Positions 26,410 through 35,292 of a DNA stretch of 47,105 bases are shown piece after piece. The notes beneath the pieces are model-generated. The model was not told the origin of the DNA. It saw nothing but the letters and a program-made list of their open reading frames with translations, and did no database searches. The stretch spans positions 1 through 47,105 of the forward strand of contig JBJTMY010000251.1 in NCBI GenBank assembly GCA_046073825.1, given 5' to 3'. A program made the position numbers and the translations under genes. Numbering within the stretch: the stretch's first letter is position 1; every line of letters begins with the position of its first letter. The stretch is from CAINEC01 sp046073825 (GTDB taxonomy: Bacteria > Bacteroidota > Bacteroidia > AKYH767-A > OLB10).

Positions 26410-26910
26410 ATGAAGAAGCGGTTGGTTTTAATCCGTCACGGAAAATCACCGTATGATGATTACGTGCTCAATGATAGCGAACGCCATTTGGGAAGTCGAG
26501 GCTATCAGGATGTTAATGTAACGGCTCAATGGTTAATTCAGAATAATTATCAACCCGATTTGATGATAACGAGTCCTGCTATCAGAGCTTATTCCACTTG
26601 TTTTTTAATTGCAAATTGCCTTTCATTTCCATTAGATAAATTGGTGATTCATCCTTCTATTTATGAAGCTACAGATGCTGCTTTAAATTATGTTATTAAT
26701 GAATTGCCCAATGAGGCGAACACTGTTTTTTTGGTGGGCCATAATCCATCGCTAACTTCAATGATTGGTAAATTATCGAACCAGCCTTTTTCTCATTTGC
26801 CTACTTCAGCAGTAGCGGTAATTGAATTTGGAGAAAAACTTTGGAAGGATATTTCTATTGGAAGTGGAAATTTATTAGAGATGTTTTGTAGTCACAAATC
26901 AATAGATTGA
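26410..26910 (+). CDS. SixA-like histidine phosphatase
   Basis: Cytoplasmic histidine-phosphatase-superfamily protein of 166 residues. The phosphate-binding motif is LIRHGKSPYDD (RHG at about 8-10); the second catalytic histidine is in LVGHNPSLTSM, and the TSPAIRAYST block holds the conserved arginine. The short length and RHGKS wording match the SixA group, which dephosphorylates phosphohistidine in signalling or PTS proteins in E. coli. It starts one base after the upstream stop, so it is co-transcribed with the exported nuclease-fold enzyme. Its natural substrate here is unknown. Confidence 0.85.
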   Translation: MKKRLVLIRHGKSPYDDYVLNDSERHLGSRGYQDVNVTAQWLIQNNYQPDLMITSPAIRAYSTCFLIANCLSFPLDKLVIHPSIYEATDAALNYVINELPNEANTVFLVGHNPSLTSMIGKLSNQPFSHLPTSAVAVIEFGEKLWKDISIGSGNLLEMFCSHKSID

Positions 26911-27024
26911 TTCTTTACATTAAATTATTGTTATAAAATCCACTCTAAAAATTTATTTTAATGTTATCATTTTTGATAGGTTAAATTTATATTTTTCTTT
27001 TTAAAATATTTGTTGCGTTATTAA

Positions 27025-27321
27025 ATGAAAAACGCAATGCAAAAAAAACAACGCAAGGAGATTGAAGTTCAGTTAGCCTTAACAATTGCCTATTTTTTGA
27101 AAAAGCAAAACGCAGTTGCTGCTAAGGGTATGGAAAAAAATATTAAAGCAAGTGCTAAAGATTTATCCAAGAAATTTGCAAAACTGATTACAAAAACGGA
27201 AGTGAAAGAAGATGAAAAGAAAGCTAAAAAATCAGTTGTTAAAAACAAATTATCTGTTAAAAAACAAGTAGCAAAGAAAAGTTTAAAGTCAAGTAAGCCG
27301 CTTCGTAAATCTGCAAAATAG
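27025..27321 (+). CDS. Lysine-rich small basic protein upstream of ppk1
   Basis: A 98-residue protein with 29 lysines. Residues 1-60 look helical and amphipathic (EIEVQLALTIAYFLKKQ, KDLSKKFAKLITK); residues 62-98 are a disordered basic tail of K/S/V/A repeats (EKKAKKSVVKNKL, KKQVAKKSLKSSKPLRK) like the tails of bacterial histone H1-like proteins. No signal peptide or membrane segment. It ends 5 bases before ppk1, so the two are likely one transcript. Binding to DNA, RNA or polyphosphate through the tail is plausible, but I do not recognise the family. A later ATG at 27037 is an alternative start. Confidence 0.75.
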   Translation: MKNAMQKKQRKEIEVQLALTIAYFLKKQNAVAAKGMEKNIKASAKDLSKKFAKLITKTEVKEDEKKAKKSVVKNKLSVKKQVAKKSLKSSKPLRKSAK

Positions 27322-27326
27322 TTTTT

Positions 27327-29384
27327 ATGAAGCGTGAAGAATTACTTCTCGTAAACCGGGATATAAGTTGGCTTTCATTTAACGATAGAGTGCTGCAAGA
27401 GGCAAATGACCCCTCTGTTCCTTTGTTAGATCGTTTAAAATTTTTAGGAATTGTTTCAAGTAATCGCGATGAGTTTTTTAGAGTAAGAGTAGCCTCAATA
27501 AAAAGGTTAGTTCGATTGGGAAAAAAAGGAGAAGAAATTCTTGGGGAAAGTCCCTACCAATTACTTGATAGTATTCAAAGAATTATATTTAGACAGCAAG
27601 AGGAATTTGATGACAGCTTTCATAAAATCCTCAGCGAACTTGAACGAAAAGGTATTTTTTTACTGAATGAAAATCAGTTGACAAAAGATCAAGGTTTTTT
27701 TGTTCGAGATTATTTTTATGAAAATGTTCAACCTGCATTAGTTCCAATTTTGCTTGATAATCTTAATGAATTCCCTGTTTTAAAAGATAGGAGTATTTAT
27801 TTTATTATTATGTTGCAAAAAAAAGGTGCTAAAAATAAGTATGCCTTGTTGGAAATTCCATCAGATGTAATGCAACGTTTTGTTGTGATTCCTAAAGAGA
27901 ATAAATACATCATCTTGTTAGATGATGTAATTCGATATTGTTTAGACGATTTATTTTTTAGTTTCGATTACGAAAATATTAAAGCATTTACAATTAAAAT
28001 TACTCGTGATGCTGAATTAGATCTAGATCAAGATGTAACAAAGAGTTTAGTTAAAAAAGTATCTGAAAGCATTAAAAATAGAAAAAAAGGCGTGCCCACA
28101 CGATTAGTGTATGATGAGTCAATGCCTGTTGATACTTTGAAATTCCTTTTAAAAAAAATTAAATTAAATAAAGAGGATCAACCAATTCCTGGAGGGCGTT
28201 ATCATAATTTTGTCGACTTTATGAAGTTTCCGTCTTTGAACAAATTAGAGTTAAAACAAAACAATACTTCTGTAATACCTCATAACGAAATTCCTTCTAG
28301 AACTAGTTTTTTTAAAATACTGGCAAAACAAGATATACTTCTAGCATTTCCGTATCAATCTTATTCGCATGTAATTAATCTTCTTAGAGAAGCATCAATG
28401 GATCCTAAAGTAACATCCATTAGCATTACTCTTTACAGAATTGCAAGTAATTCGCGAATAATTAATGCGCTCATTAATGCAATAAAAAATGGCAAAAAAG
28501 TTACAGCGATTGTTGAACTTCAAGCTCGATTTGATGAAGAAGCGAATATACGCTGGGCAAACAAATTAAATGACGAAGGGGTTAAGGTCATATATGGTGT
28601 TCCGGGACTAAAACTGCACAGTAAACTTTACCTGATTACAAGGCAAGAGCAAAATAAAATTGTTAATTATGCTCATATCGGTACAGGTAATTTTAATGAA
28701 GATACCGCTAAATTATATTCGGATTTTAGCTTGTTTACCTCTGATAAAAGAATAACCGATGAAGTAGCTAAAGTTTTTAATTTCTATAATGATAATTTAA
28801 AAATTGGGATCTATAAACATTTAATTATCTCTCCATTTAACGCTAGGAAAAAATACATTCAACTTATTAATAACGAAATTGAAAATGTAAAGAACGGAAA
28901 AGTAGGTTGGATTTTTTTAAAAATGAATTCACTAACAGATAGTGAAATGATTAAAAAACTTTACGAAGCATCAAATGCAGGAGTAAAAATTAGATTAATT
29001 GTAAGGAGCATTTGTTCCCTAGTGCCTGGAATACATAAAGTAAGTGAGAATATTGAAGCAATTAGTATAGTCGATAAATATTTAGAACATGCCAGAGTAT
29101 TTGTATTTGCAAATGCTGGTAATTCAAAGGTGTTTTTATCTTCAGCAGATTGGATGACAAGAAATCTTGATCATCGAAGTGAAGTGGGCGTTCCTATTTA
29201 TCATGAAGGCATTAAAGAGCAATTAATTAATTTCTTAGAAATACAATGGAACGACAATACAAAGGCTAGAAGTATTAATGTATTTCAAAACAATCCATAC
29301 CATCATTCTAAATCGAAAGTGAAACATAGAGCACAAGAGGAAATTTATAAGAGTCTTGAAAAAATTCACGCAGCTAATCAATAA
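27327..29384 (+). CDS. ppk: Polyphosphate kinase 1
   Basis: Reversibly transfers the gamma-phosphate of ATP to polyphosphate. The 685 residues follow the PPK1 plan: N-terminal NRDISWLSFNDRVLQEA and RVRVASIKRL, a middle domain, and two C-terminal phospholipase D-like domains. The autophosphorylated histidine is H431 in GLKLHSKLYL, and the second conserved histidine is H588 in YLEHARVFVF. HIGTGNFNED is also intact. It sits between the lysine-rich gene (5-base gap) and ppx (23-base gap to the GTG, 29 to the ATG), giving synthesis and breakdown genes side by side. Confidence 0.96.
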   Translation: MKREELLLVNRDISWLSFNDRVLQEANDPSVPLLDRLKFLGIVSSNRDEFFRVRVASIKRLVRLGKKGEEILGESPYQLLDSIQRIIFRQQEEFDDSFHKILSELERKGIFLLNENQLTKDQGFFVRDYFYENVQPALVPILLDNLNEFPVLKDRSIYFIIMLQKKGAKNKYALLEIPSDVMQRFVVIPKENKYIILLDDVIRYCLDDLFFSFDYENIKAFTIKITRDAELDLDQDVTKSLVKKVSESIKNRKKGVPTRLVYDESMPVDTLKFLLKKIKLNKEDQPIPGGRYHNFVDFMKFPSLNKLELKQNNTSVIPHNEIPSRTSFFKILAKQDILLAFPYQSYSHVINLLREASMDPKVTSISITLYRIASNSRIINALINAIKNGKKVTAIVELQARFDEEANIRWANKLNDEGVKVIYGVPGLKLHSKLYLITRQEQNKIVNYAHIGTGNFNEDTAKLYSDFSLFTSDKRITDEVAKVFNFYNDNLKIGIYKHLIISPFNARKKYIQLINNEIENVKNGKVGWIFLKMNSLTDSEMIKKLYEASNAGVKIRLIVRSICSLVPGIHKVSENIEAISIVDKYLEHARVFVFANAGNSKVFLSSADWMTRNLDHRSEVGVPIYHEGIKEQLINFLEIQWNDNTKARSINVFQNNPYHHSKSKVKHRAQEEIYKSLEKIHAANQ

Positions 29385-29413
29385 TTTTATTTTCTTTTAA
29401 TTACTTTGTGACT

Positions 29414-30316
29414 ATGTTAAAATTTGCTGCTGTAGATATTGGTTCTAATGCTGTAAGACTACTTCTTTGTCATGTGTTTGAAGAAGGGTTAGAGCCCGTT
29501 TTTAAAAAAGCAGAGTTAGTCCGTATGCCTATTCGTCTCGGTGAAGATGTTTTTCGTTTCGGACGTATCTCTGATGAAAAAAAATTGCAATTAGCTAATA
29601 CCATGAAGGCATTCAAAATTTTAGCGGAAGTGTTTGGCGCATTAGAATTAAGAGCTTGTGCAACCTCTGCTATGCGCGATGCTACAAACAAAGAGGATAT
29701 TGTGGAGTTTGTAAAGCGGTTTAGTGGAATTGAAATAGAAGTTATTGATGGAAAAACCGAAGCACACATCATCTATTCCAATCACATTGCAGAGCATCTT
29801 GAATATAATAAATCTTATCTCTACATTGATATTGGAGGAGGGAGTACTGAGTTAACCTTGTTCTCTAAAAATAAAATTATTGCAGCACAATCATTTAATG
29901 TGGGTACAATTCGTCTCTTGCATGACCAAATAAAAAAGGAAACTTGGAATGCTCTTAAAGAATGGGTGCGTGTTAATACGAATAATTACCAACCGCTAAT
30001 TGCGATTGGTTCCGGTGGAAATATCAATAAGCTCTTTAAAATGGCAGATCGTAAAGAGCATAAGCCATTAAATACCGAAAAAGTAAAAGAAATATATGAT
30101 TTCTTAAAAGAATTTTCATTAGAAGAGAGAATAATAAAACTTGGATTGAATCCAGATCGAGCTGATGTAATAATTCCTGCTACCAAGTTGCTTTTAACGA
30201 TTTTGAAAACAGCTGATATCGATCAAATAATTGTTCCTCAAGTTGGACTGTCTGATGGGATAGTTCATTTATTATATGAAAAATATAAAGGAATGCCTGA
30301 AATTCCGTTTCATTAA
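29414..30316 (+). CDS. ppx: Exopolyphosphatase / guanosine pentaphosphatase (Ppx/GppA family)
   Basis: Actin-fold phosphohydrolase that removes terminal phosphate from polyphosphate or pppGpp. It has AAVDIGSNAVRLLL near the start, CATSAMRDATNKEDI, YIDIGGGSTELTLF and AIGSGGNINKL, all family motifs. At about 300 residues it is the short form without the C-terminal HD-like domain of E. coli Ppx. I prefer the ATG at 29414 over the GTG at 29408, because a TTACTTTG box (one mismatch from the -7 consensus) ends at 29408. Its stop shares the four bases TTAA with the stop of the convergent SprT-like gene. Confidence 0.92.
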   Translation: MLKFAAVDIGSNAVRLLLCHVFEEGLEPVFKKAELVRMPIRLGEDVFRFGRISDEKKLQLANTMKAFKILAEVFGALELRACATSAMRDATNKEDIVEFVKRFSGIEIEVIDGKTEAHIIYSNHIAEHLEYNKSYLYIDIGGGSTELTLFSKNKIIAAQSFNVGTIRLLHDQIKKETWNALKEWVRVNTNNYQPLIAIGSGGNINKLFKMADRKEHKPLNTEKVKEIYDFLKEFSLEERIIKLGLNPDRADVIIPATKLLLTILKTADIDQIIVPQVGLSDGIVHLLYEKYKGMPEIPFH

Positions 30317-30933
30317 TCAATCAAGCGTGCATCTAAATGTGGAGGAACAAAATAAAGAAGTCCCGTCCTCGCATCTATACAGTTGTAGTTCTTTCTGCGA
30401 AGCGCCCCTCGTATAAACTGTTGTCCGTTTTTTATTTCAAATTTTTCATTCAATGGAATGTCTTCTACATGCACCCAACCATCACTGCGTCGATCATGAA
30501 CTTTCAACGATTTCATAAGATTCACATCGCTGCAACTTGAAGCAGCTGGATTTTTAATGTAACCAATAACCGCATCTCTTACATTTTCAGGAAAAATTTC
30601 TTCTCGTATAAATGGAATTAATAATTGCCTGAATTCTTCCTTCCATTCTGCACCATGAGGCATTACACGATTACCATGTTTGATGAAACAGGTTAGGTGC
30701 GCCACTTCATGCGTAAACGTGATTAAAAAAGCATAAGGGTTTAAATCATGGTTGATGGTTATTGTATGATTAGATCCATTGTACGGCGGACGGTAGTCTC
30801 CATTTTTTGATGCTCGGGTATGTTTTATACGGACACTGATTTTATATCTTCTAATCCATTCCACACACGTGTAAACTGCCTTTTCAGGAACATATTTCAA
30901 AAGTGAATTGCGAAGCTGATCTTCGGTAACCAT
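30313..30933 (-). CDS. SprT-like metalloprotease-fold protein
   Basis: 206 residues from the ATG at 30933, which overlaps the feoB stop as TAATG; the frame runs on upstream inside feoB but that part is not protein-like. The HExxH zinc motif is H75-E76-H79 (FTHEVAHLTCF), followed by HGAEWKEEFRQLL, which contains the third-ligand region typical of SprT/SprTN proteins. The C-terminal zinc ribbon normally has paired cysteines; here I see only isolated ones (SSCSDV, YNCIDAR), so it looks degenerate. Role unknown; coupling to iron-transport genes may be incidental. Confidence 0.82.
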   Translation of the reverse strand: MVTEDQLRNSLLKYVPEKAVYTCVEWIRRYKISVRIKHTRASKNGDYRPPYNGSNHTITINHDLNPYAFLITFTHEVAHLTCFIKHGNRVMPHGAEWKEEFRQLLIPFIREEIFPENVRDAVIGYIKNPAASSCSDVNLMKSLKVHDRRSDGWVHVEDIPLNEKFEIKNGQQFIRGALRRKNYNCIDARTGLLYFVPPHLDARLID

Positions 30934-33056
30934 TACTTTAAAATTTGATAAACAATCAATGAAGTAAAATAGGCGAGGCCGGATAAATATAAAAACTGAA
31001 TGATTGGCCATTTCCAACTTCCCGTTTCCCGTTTTACAATAGCTAATGTACTCATGCATTGCATCGCGAAAGCATAAAATAGCATTAACGACCACCCAAC
31101 GGCTACGGTGTAACGAGGAGTACCTGTTTCTGCATTTCTTTCGATTTGCATCTTTTCTTTCACAGTTAAACTTTCGTTGGTGCCAACACTGTAAATGGTT
31201 GTCATTGTTCCAACAAAAACTTCCCGCGCTGCAAAGGATGTTACTAAGGCAATTCCTATTTTCCAATCAAACCCCAATGGCTTTATTACAGGCTCTAATA
31301 AATGTCCTAAATGTCCTGCGTAGGAGTATTCTAGTTTCTGCGCTTCTAGATTTAGTATTTGTTGGGCGTTCGTGGTGTCATTGGATAATATACTTATCTC
31401 CTGATTGATTTTTTCGAATTTATCTCCAGGTCCTCTTGAAGATAAAAACCATAATACGATGCTAATGGCTATGATAATTTTTCCTGCGTCTATCAAGAAT
31501 ATTTTTACTTTTTCAAACATCGAATATCCAATGTTCGACCAACGAGGCATGCGATACACTGGAATTTCCATGATAAAGTAACTCTTCTGCTTCGATTGAA
31601 TAAATCCACTAATTACTACAGAGGCTACCAACGCTGCTAAAAATCCGATGAGGTATAATGACATTAATACTAATCCCTGTAAATTAAAAACACCAACATA
31701 GGTTGGAGGAATTACCAATGAAATTAATAAGGTGTAGACTGGTAATCTCGCCGAACAACTTACCAATGGAGTTACCAATATCGTTACAATGCGTTCTTTC
31801 CAAGAACTGATTGTGCGTGTGGACATAATTGCAGGTACTGCACAAGCCACACCACTCATCAAAGGAATCACAGACCTACCATTTAATCCAAACTTGCGCA
31901 TTAATTTATCCATCAAAAAACTAACGCGTGCCATATACCCCGTATCTTCTAAAATGGCAATGAACATAAATAGCATGGCTATTTGAGGAACAAATATGAC
32001 AATCCCTCCAATACCTGCCAATACACCATTAACAATTAATTCGTTCAGTACTCCTTTGGGTAATATCTTACTCACTACATCAATTAAGCCCGTAAATGTT
32101 TCATCAATAAAATTCATTGGGAACTCCGCAATGCTAAAAATTGATTGGAAAATAATGAATAAGATGCATAAGAAAATGACATATCCCCATACTCGGTGAA
32201 CTAATAATTTATCGAGCTTAGAACTAAGAGACACTTTTGTGTTTTCGGTTAATTTAACACAGCTATCTATTATTTGTTGTATAGCTTTATAGCGTTCAAG
32301 TGATTCGTACGATTGAATTTTTATGCCATCATACTCCACTCCAATAAATAAATCTTTTAATTTTCGTAACTGCGTATCCGTTAGGTTGAAATGTTCAAGC
32401 GAGTTAATATGATTCGCAATTTGCAGTGCAGCATAATTACTTTTCAAGTTTAAATCCTTTCGAATTTCAGAAAGTAAACTTGGCTTTATTTGCGATGTGT
32501 CATAAATGTCTTTTGTAGGGACTGGCAGCTCATTGATAATCGCTTGCTTTAACTCTTCAATGCCAACTTCTTTTCTTGCGATAATCGGACAAACACGGAT
32601 GCCTATCCTTCGCTCAAGTTCGGCTGGATTTATTTTTATACCTTGCGATTGTACAAGGTCCATCATGTTTAATGCAAGGATACTTGGAATTTTTAAATCG
32701 ATTACCTGAGATGCTAAAAACAAGCTTCGCTTTAAGTTGGTCCCATCTGCAAGTATGACAACAATATCGGGATAGTCTTCGTTGTTTGGATCACACAGTA
32801 CTTCAAATGGAATACGCTCATCAGGCGAGGTTGGGTATAAACTATAAGTTCCAGGTAAATCTACGATTTCCAGATGCTTTGCAATGCCTGTTGTCGAATT
32901 AAAAATTGTTGCATTGCCTGATTTTTTTTCCACAGTTACCCCCGGGAAATTGGCAATTTTTTGATGAAGCCCCGTAAGAAGATTAAAGAGAGAACTCTTT
33001 CCAACATTCGGATTGCCAATTAAGGCAACTTTTATTTTTTTAACTGCGTGTTCCAC
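30933..33056 (-). CDS. feoB: Ferrous iron transporter FeoB
   Basis: Inner-membrane Fe(II) importer with a cytoplasmic GTPase domain. The 707 residues start with G1 ALIGNPNVGKSSLFN, then G3 VDLPGTYSLYP and G4 ALNMMDL, a helical regulatory region, and a membrane part with duplicated gate motifs (GVACAVPAIMSTRTI, TPLVSCSARLPVYTL) and FAAREVFVGTM. Start is GTG at 33056 (MEHAVKKIKVAL); no ATG fits better. It lies 11 bases after feoA and overlaps the SprT-like gene. Confidence 0.95.
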   Translation of the reverse strand: MEHAVKKIKVALIGNPNVGKSSLFNLLTGLHQKIANFPGVTVEKKSGNATIFNSTTGIAKHLEIVDLPGTYSLYPTSPDERIPFEVLCDPNNEDYPDIVVILADGTNLKRSLFLASQVIDLKIPSILALNMMDLVQSQGIKINPAELERRIGIRVCPIIARKEVGIEELKQAIINELPVPTKDIYDTSQIKPSLLSEIRKDLNLKSNYAALQIANHINSLEHFNLTDTQLRKLKDLFIGVEYDGIKIQSYESLERYKAIQQIIDSCVKLTENTKVSLSSKLDKLLVHRVWGYVIFLCILFIIFQSIFSIAEFPMNFIDETFTGLIDVVSKILPKGVLNELIVNGVLAGIGGIVIFVPQIAMLFMFIAILEDTGYMARVSFLMDKLMRKFGLNGRSVIPLMSGVACAVPAIMSTRTISSWKERIVTILVTPLVSCSARLPVYTLLISLVIPPTYVGVFNLQGLVLMSLYLIGFLAALVASVVISGFIQSKQKSYFIMEIPVYRMPRWSNIGYSMFEKVKIFLIDAGKIIIAISIVLWFLSSRGPGDKFEKINQEISILSNDTTNAQQILNLEAQKLEYSYAGHLGHLLEPVIKPLGFDWKIGIALVTSFAAREVFVGTMTTIYSVGTNESLTVKEKMQIERNAETGTPRYTVAVGWSLMLFYAFAMQCMSTLAIVKRETGSWKWPIIQFLYLSGLAYFTSLIVYQILK

Positions 33057-33067
33057 CTGCTAAAAAA

Positions 33068-33307
33068 TTATTCTACAACCTTTACCAGAATATTTTCTGC
33101 TTCGTCTTTGCGAATACAAAGCATTGTGCCTGCAACGTTTATGGCAATAGGACAACCTAAAGGGGCAAATCGATCAACAGTAATGATTTCTCCTGGTAAA
33201 CAGCCCATGTCCAACATCTTTTGTTGCATATTTTCATCCTCATAAGATTCAACAATGCACTTCTCCCCCTTTTTAAGCTGAGATAGTTTTTTTGAAATAG
33301 TGTCCAT
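33068..33307 (-). CDS. feoA: Ferrous iron transport accessory protein FeoA
   Basis: Small SH3-like cytoplasmic protein that assists FeoB. From the ATG at 33307 it has 79 residues (MDTISKKLSQLKKGEK...); an ATG at 33325 would add six. The core KMLDMGCLPGEIITVDRFAPLGCPIAINVAGTMLCIRKDEA (in parts) is the standard FeoA pattern: the LP-GE turn followed by the GCP-I strand. It is the first gene of the feo transcript. A possible promoter lies at 33338-33369. Confidence 0.9.
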   Translation of the reverse strand: MDTISKKLSQLKKGEKCIVESYEDENMQQKMLDMGCLPGEIITVDRFAPLGCPIAINVAGTMLCIRKDEAENILVKVVE

Positions 33308-33337
33308 TGTCTTATTTAGAATCATTCTACGAGATTG

Positions 33338-33369
33338 CTAAGATACTATTTACAACCGAAGTCTTGCAA
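33338..33369 (-). promoter_or_regulatory. Possible feoAB promoter
   Basis: On the minus strand TTG (33369-33367), a 21-base spacer and TATCTTAG (33345-33338), one mismatch from TAnnTTTG. Transcription would start near 33334, leaving a 27-base leader to the feoA ATG at 33307. I could not identify a convincing Fur box. Confidence 0.35.
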
Positions 33370-33432
33370 GTATCTAGGCCATCTTTTTTTAATTCTATTT
33401 GCTTTCAGTTGTTTAGAAACAGATGATATTCC

Positions 33433-33576
33433 TCAGCACGGTTTTTTTTCTTCCATTGTAGGAGTCGTGCTTTTACCAAATGTTGGACAATGACAATTTT
33501 TTTTAAATAATTTACAGCTTGAAAAGCTAATCAATAGCACTAAAATAAGTAGGGGTTTTATTTTCTTTTTGTTCAT
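33433..33576 (-). CDS. 47-residue cysteine-containing lipoprotein
   Basis: Very short gene found by reading the gap between ade and feoA. It begins two bases after the ade stop (TAATCATG), a spacing that implies translational coupling. The product starts MNKKKIKPLLILVLLISFSSC, a compact lipoprotein signal with the lipidated cysteine at 21. The mature part is only 27 residues and carries three more cysteines (KKNCHCPTFGK, and C as the last residue). N-x-CHCP-x-F-G-K looks like a metal- or disulfide-forming turn. I do not know a function. The signal, lipobox and spacing make chance unlikely. Confidence 0.72.
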   Translation of the reverse strand: MNKKKIKPLLILVLLISFSSCKLFKKNCHCPTFGKSTTPTMEEKKPC

Positions 33577-33578
33577 GA

Positions 33579-35213
33579 TTATTGAATCTGTAAGGAAGCG
33601 AATTGAAAGGATCCTCCATCGAAAAGGCCTTTGTCGCTTATTTTTAAGGTAGGAATTACAAGCAGGGCCATAAACGAAAGAAGCATATAAGGCGCTTTTA
33701 ATTTACTTCCCAATTGCTTTGCTGCCAAATCTATCTCTGCATATTGTTTTCCAATTGTTACTGCATCTTGATCGCTCATTAATCCTGCTACAGGTAATCC
33801 TATTACTTGGGTGTTGTTAGAACTTACTAAGCTCAATCCGCCTCTACTAGCTATAATTAAATTAACAGCATCACACATCGATTGATCATCTACTCCAACA
33901 ACAATGATGTTATGAGAGTCGTGCGCTACACTCGATGCAATAGCACCTTCTTTTAGACCAAAGTTTTTTATAAAAGCACAGCTAATGGGCGCGTCTTGAT
34001 AACGATTAATTACAGCAATTTTAAGTAGGTCGTTGGAAACATCACTTTCTAAATATCCATTAACTATGTTCGCTTTTTCTCTCGATGAATGGGTTATTAG
34101 CTGACCATCTAATGCATTAATGACATGAAGAAATTCATACTCTGCTTTTATTTTAAAGCCGTCTGCAGAAATTTTATTTTGAATAAATTGGTTAGGTGTT
34201 TCATGTATAATCTCTGAAAGATGAACCCAACTTCCATCAAAAACTTCTTCTCCATTAATTATCGTTTTAAGTACTTTAAATTCTTTCAGATTATTAACTG
34301 CTATAAAATCAGCTTTGTCTCCTACTTTCAAAGTTCCAACATTCATTTGGTAATGCTGAATAGGATGCAAGCAAGCAATGGATAATACATCGAACAAGTC
34401 ATATCCAAGCTGAATCGATCTTCTTACATGTTCATCAATATGAAACAATAAAAGTTCATCCGGATGCTTATCATCACAACAAAACATAAGTTGTTTTGGA
34501 TATTGCCCAATTAACGGATGCAAAGCTTCATAGTTTCTCGCTGCCGATCCTTCACGAATTAAAATCTTCATGCCCAATTGTATTTTTTCTAATGCTTCTT
34601 CATAAGTAAAGCATTCGTGGTCGGTAGAGATTCCCGCTGAAATGTATTTTTGCGCTTGTTCTCCTCTGAGCCCTGGAGCATGTCCGTCAATTGGCTTATG
34701 GTGTTTTTGGGCTAGCGCAATTTTTTGCAAAACTTCTTTATCATCAAACAATACACCCGGGTAGTTCATCATTTCACTGAGGTAATAAATATCATCCAAC
34801 ATCAAAAGTTCATTGACCCCTTCAACATCAATTACAGCTCCCGCAGTTTCAAAATTAGTAGCTGGCACACAAGAAGGAGCGCCAAAATGAAATTTTAATT
34901 TTGCGTGCTTCGCATTTTTAATCATGTATTTTACTCCGTCAATTCCCAACACATTCGCAATTTCATGAGGGTCGCTGATAGTAGCAATGGTTCCATGTTT
35001 TAATGCAACTTTTGCAAATTCAAACGGAACTAACATGGAAGATTCAATGTGAATATGTGCATCGATAAATCCAGGCAAATAAAATTCTTCAGATTTTGTT
35101 TCTTCCTCTCTTATGTCGGTAATTTTATCTCCTATGACCTCAATCGTACCTTTAAAAATTTTTCGATGATAAATATCCACAATGTTCCCACTGTACAAAT
35201 GCTTAGTATTCAT
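33579..35213 (-). CDS. ade: Adenine deaminase
   Basis: Amidohydrolase that converts adenine to hypoxanthine and ammonia. The 544-residue protein has the metal-site motif DAHIHIESSML, the ISDPHEIANVLG block, DGHAPGLRG, STDHECFTYEEA and CDDKHPDEL, all characteristic of the bacterial Ade family, and the C-terminal SVAHDSHNIIVVG and GGLSLV segments. It starts at the ATG at 35213. A CGAAAGTA box (minus strand TACTTTCG) just upstream is one mismatch from the -7 consensus. It belongs to purine salvage and precedes the tiny lipoprotein gene. Confidence 0.94.
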   Translation of the reverse strand: MNTKHLYSGNIVDIYHRKIFKGTIEVIGDKITDIREEETKSEEFYLPGFIDAHIHIESSMLVPFEFAKVALKHGTIATISDPHEIANVLGIDGVKYMIKNAKHAKLKFHFGAPSCVPATNFETAGAVIDVEGVNELLMLDDIYYLSEMMNYPGVLFDDKEVLQKIALAQKHHKPIDGHAPGLRGEQAQKYISAGISTDHECFTYEEALEKIQLGMKILIREGSAARNYEALHPLIGQYPKQLMFCCDDKHPDELLLFHIDEHVRRSIQLGYDLFDVLSIACLHPIQHYQMNVGTLKVGDKADFIAVNNLKEFKVLKTIINGEEVFDGSWVHLSEIIHETPNQFIQNKISADGFKIKAEYEFLHVINALDGQLITHSSREKANIVNGYLESDVSNDLLKIAVINRYQDAPISCAFIKNFGLKEGAIASSVAHDSHNIIVVGVDDQSMCDAVNLIIASRGGLSLVSSNNTQVIGLPVAGLMSDQDAVTIGKQYAEIDLAAKQLGSKLKAPYMLLSFMALLVIPTLKISDKGLFDGGSFQFASLQIQ

Positions 35214-35292
35214 ATGAAAGCGAAAGTAAGTAAACCTTGTCGAATTTAAAACGAGAGGAGGGCGAATAAATTTTAATAAGTTGATTGGAATA

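Noticed and set aside
30934..31266. Long N-terminal extension of the SprT-like frame into feoB
   Set aside because: The frame is open, but the added residues are antisense-like composition (many N, R, C and W) with no relation to SprT proteins, and they lie wholly within feoB on the same strand. The ATG at 30933 forms a natural TAATG overlap.
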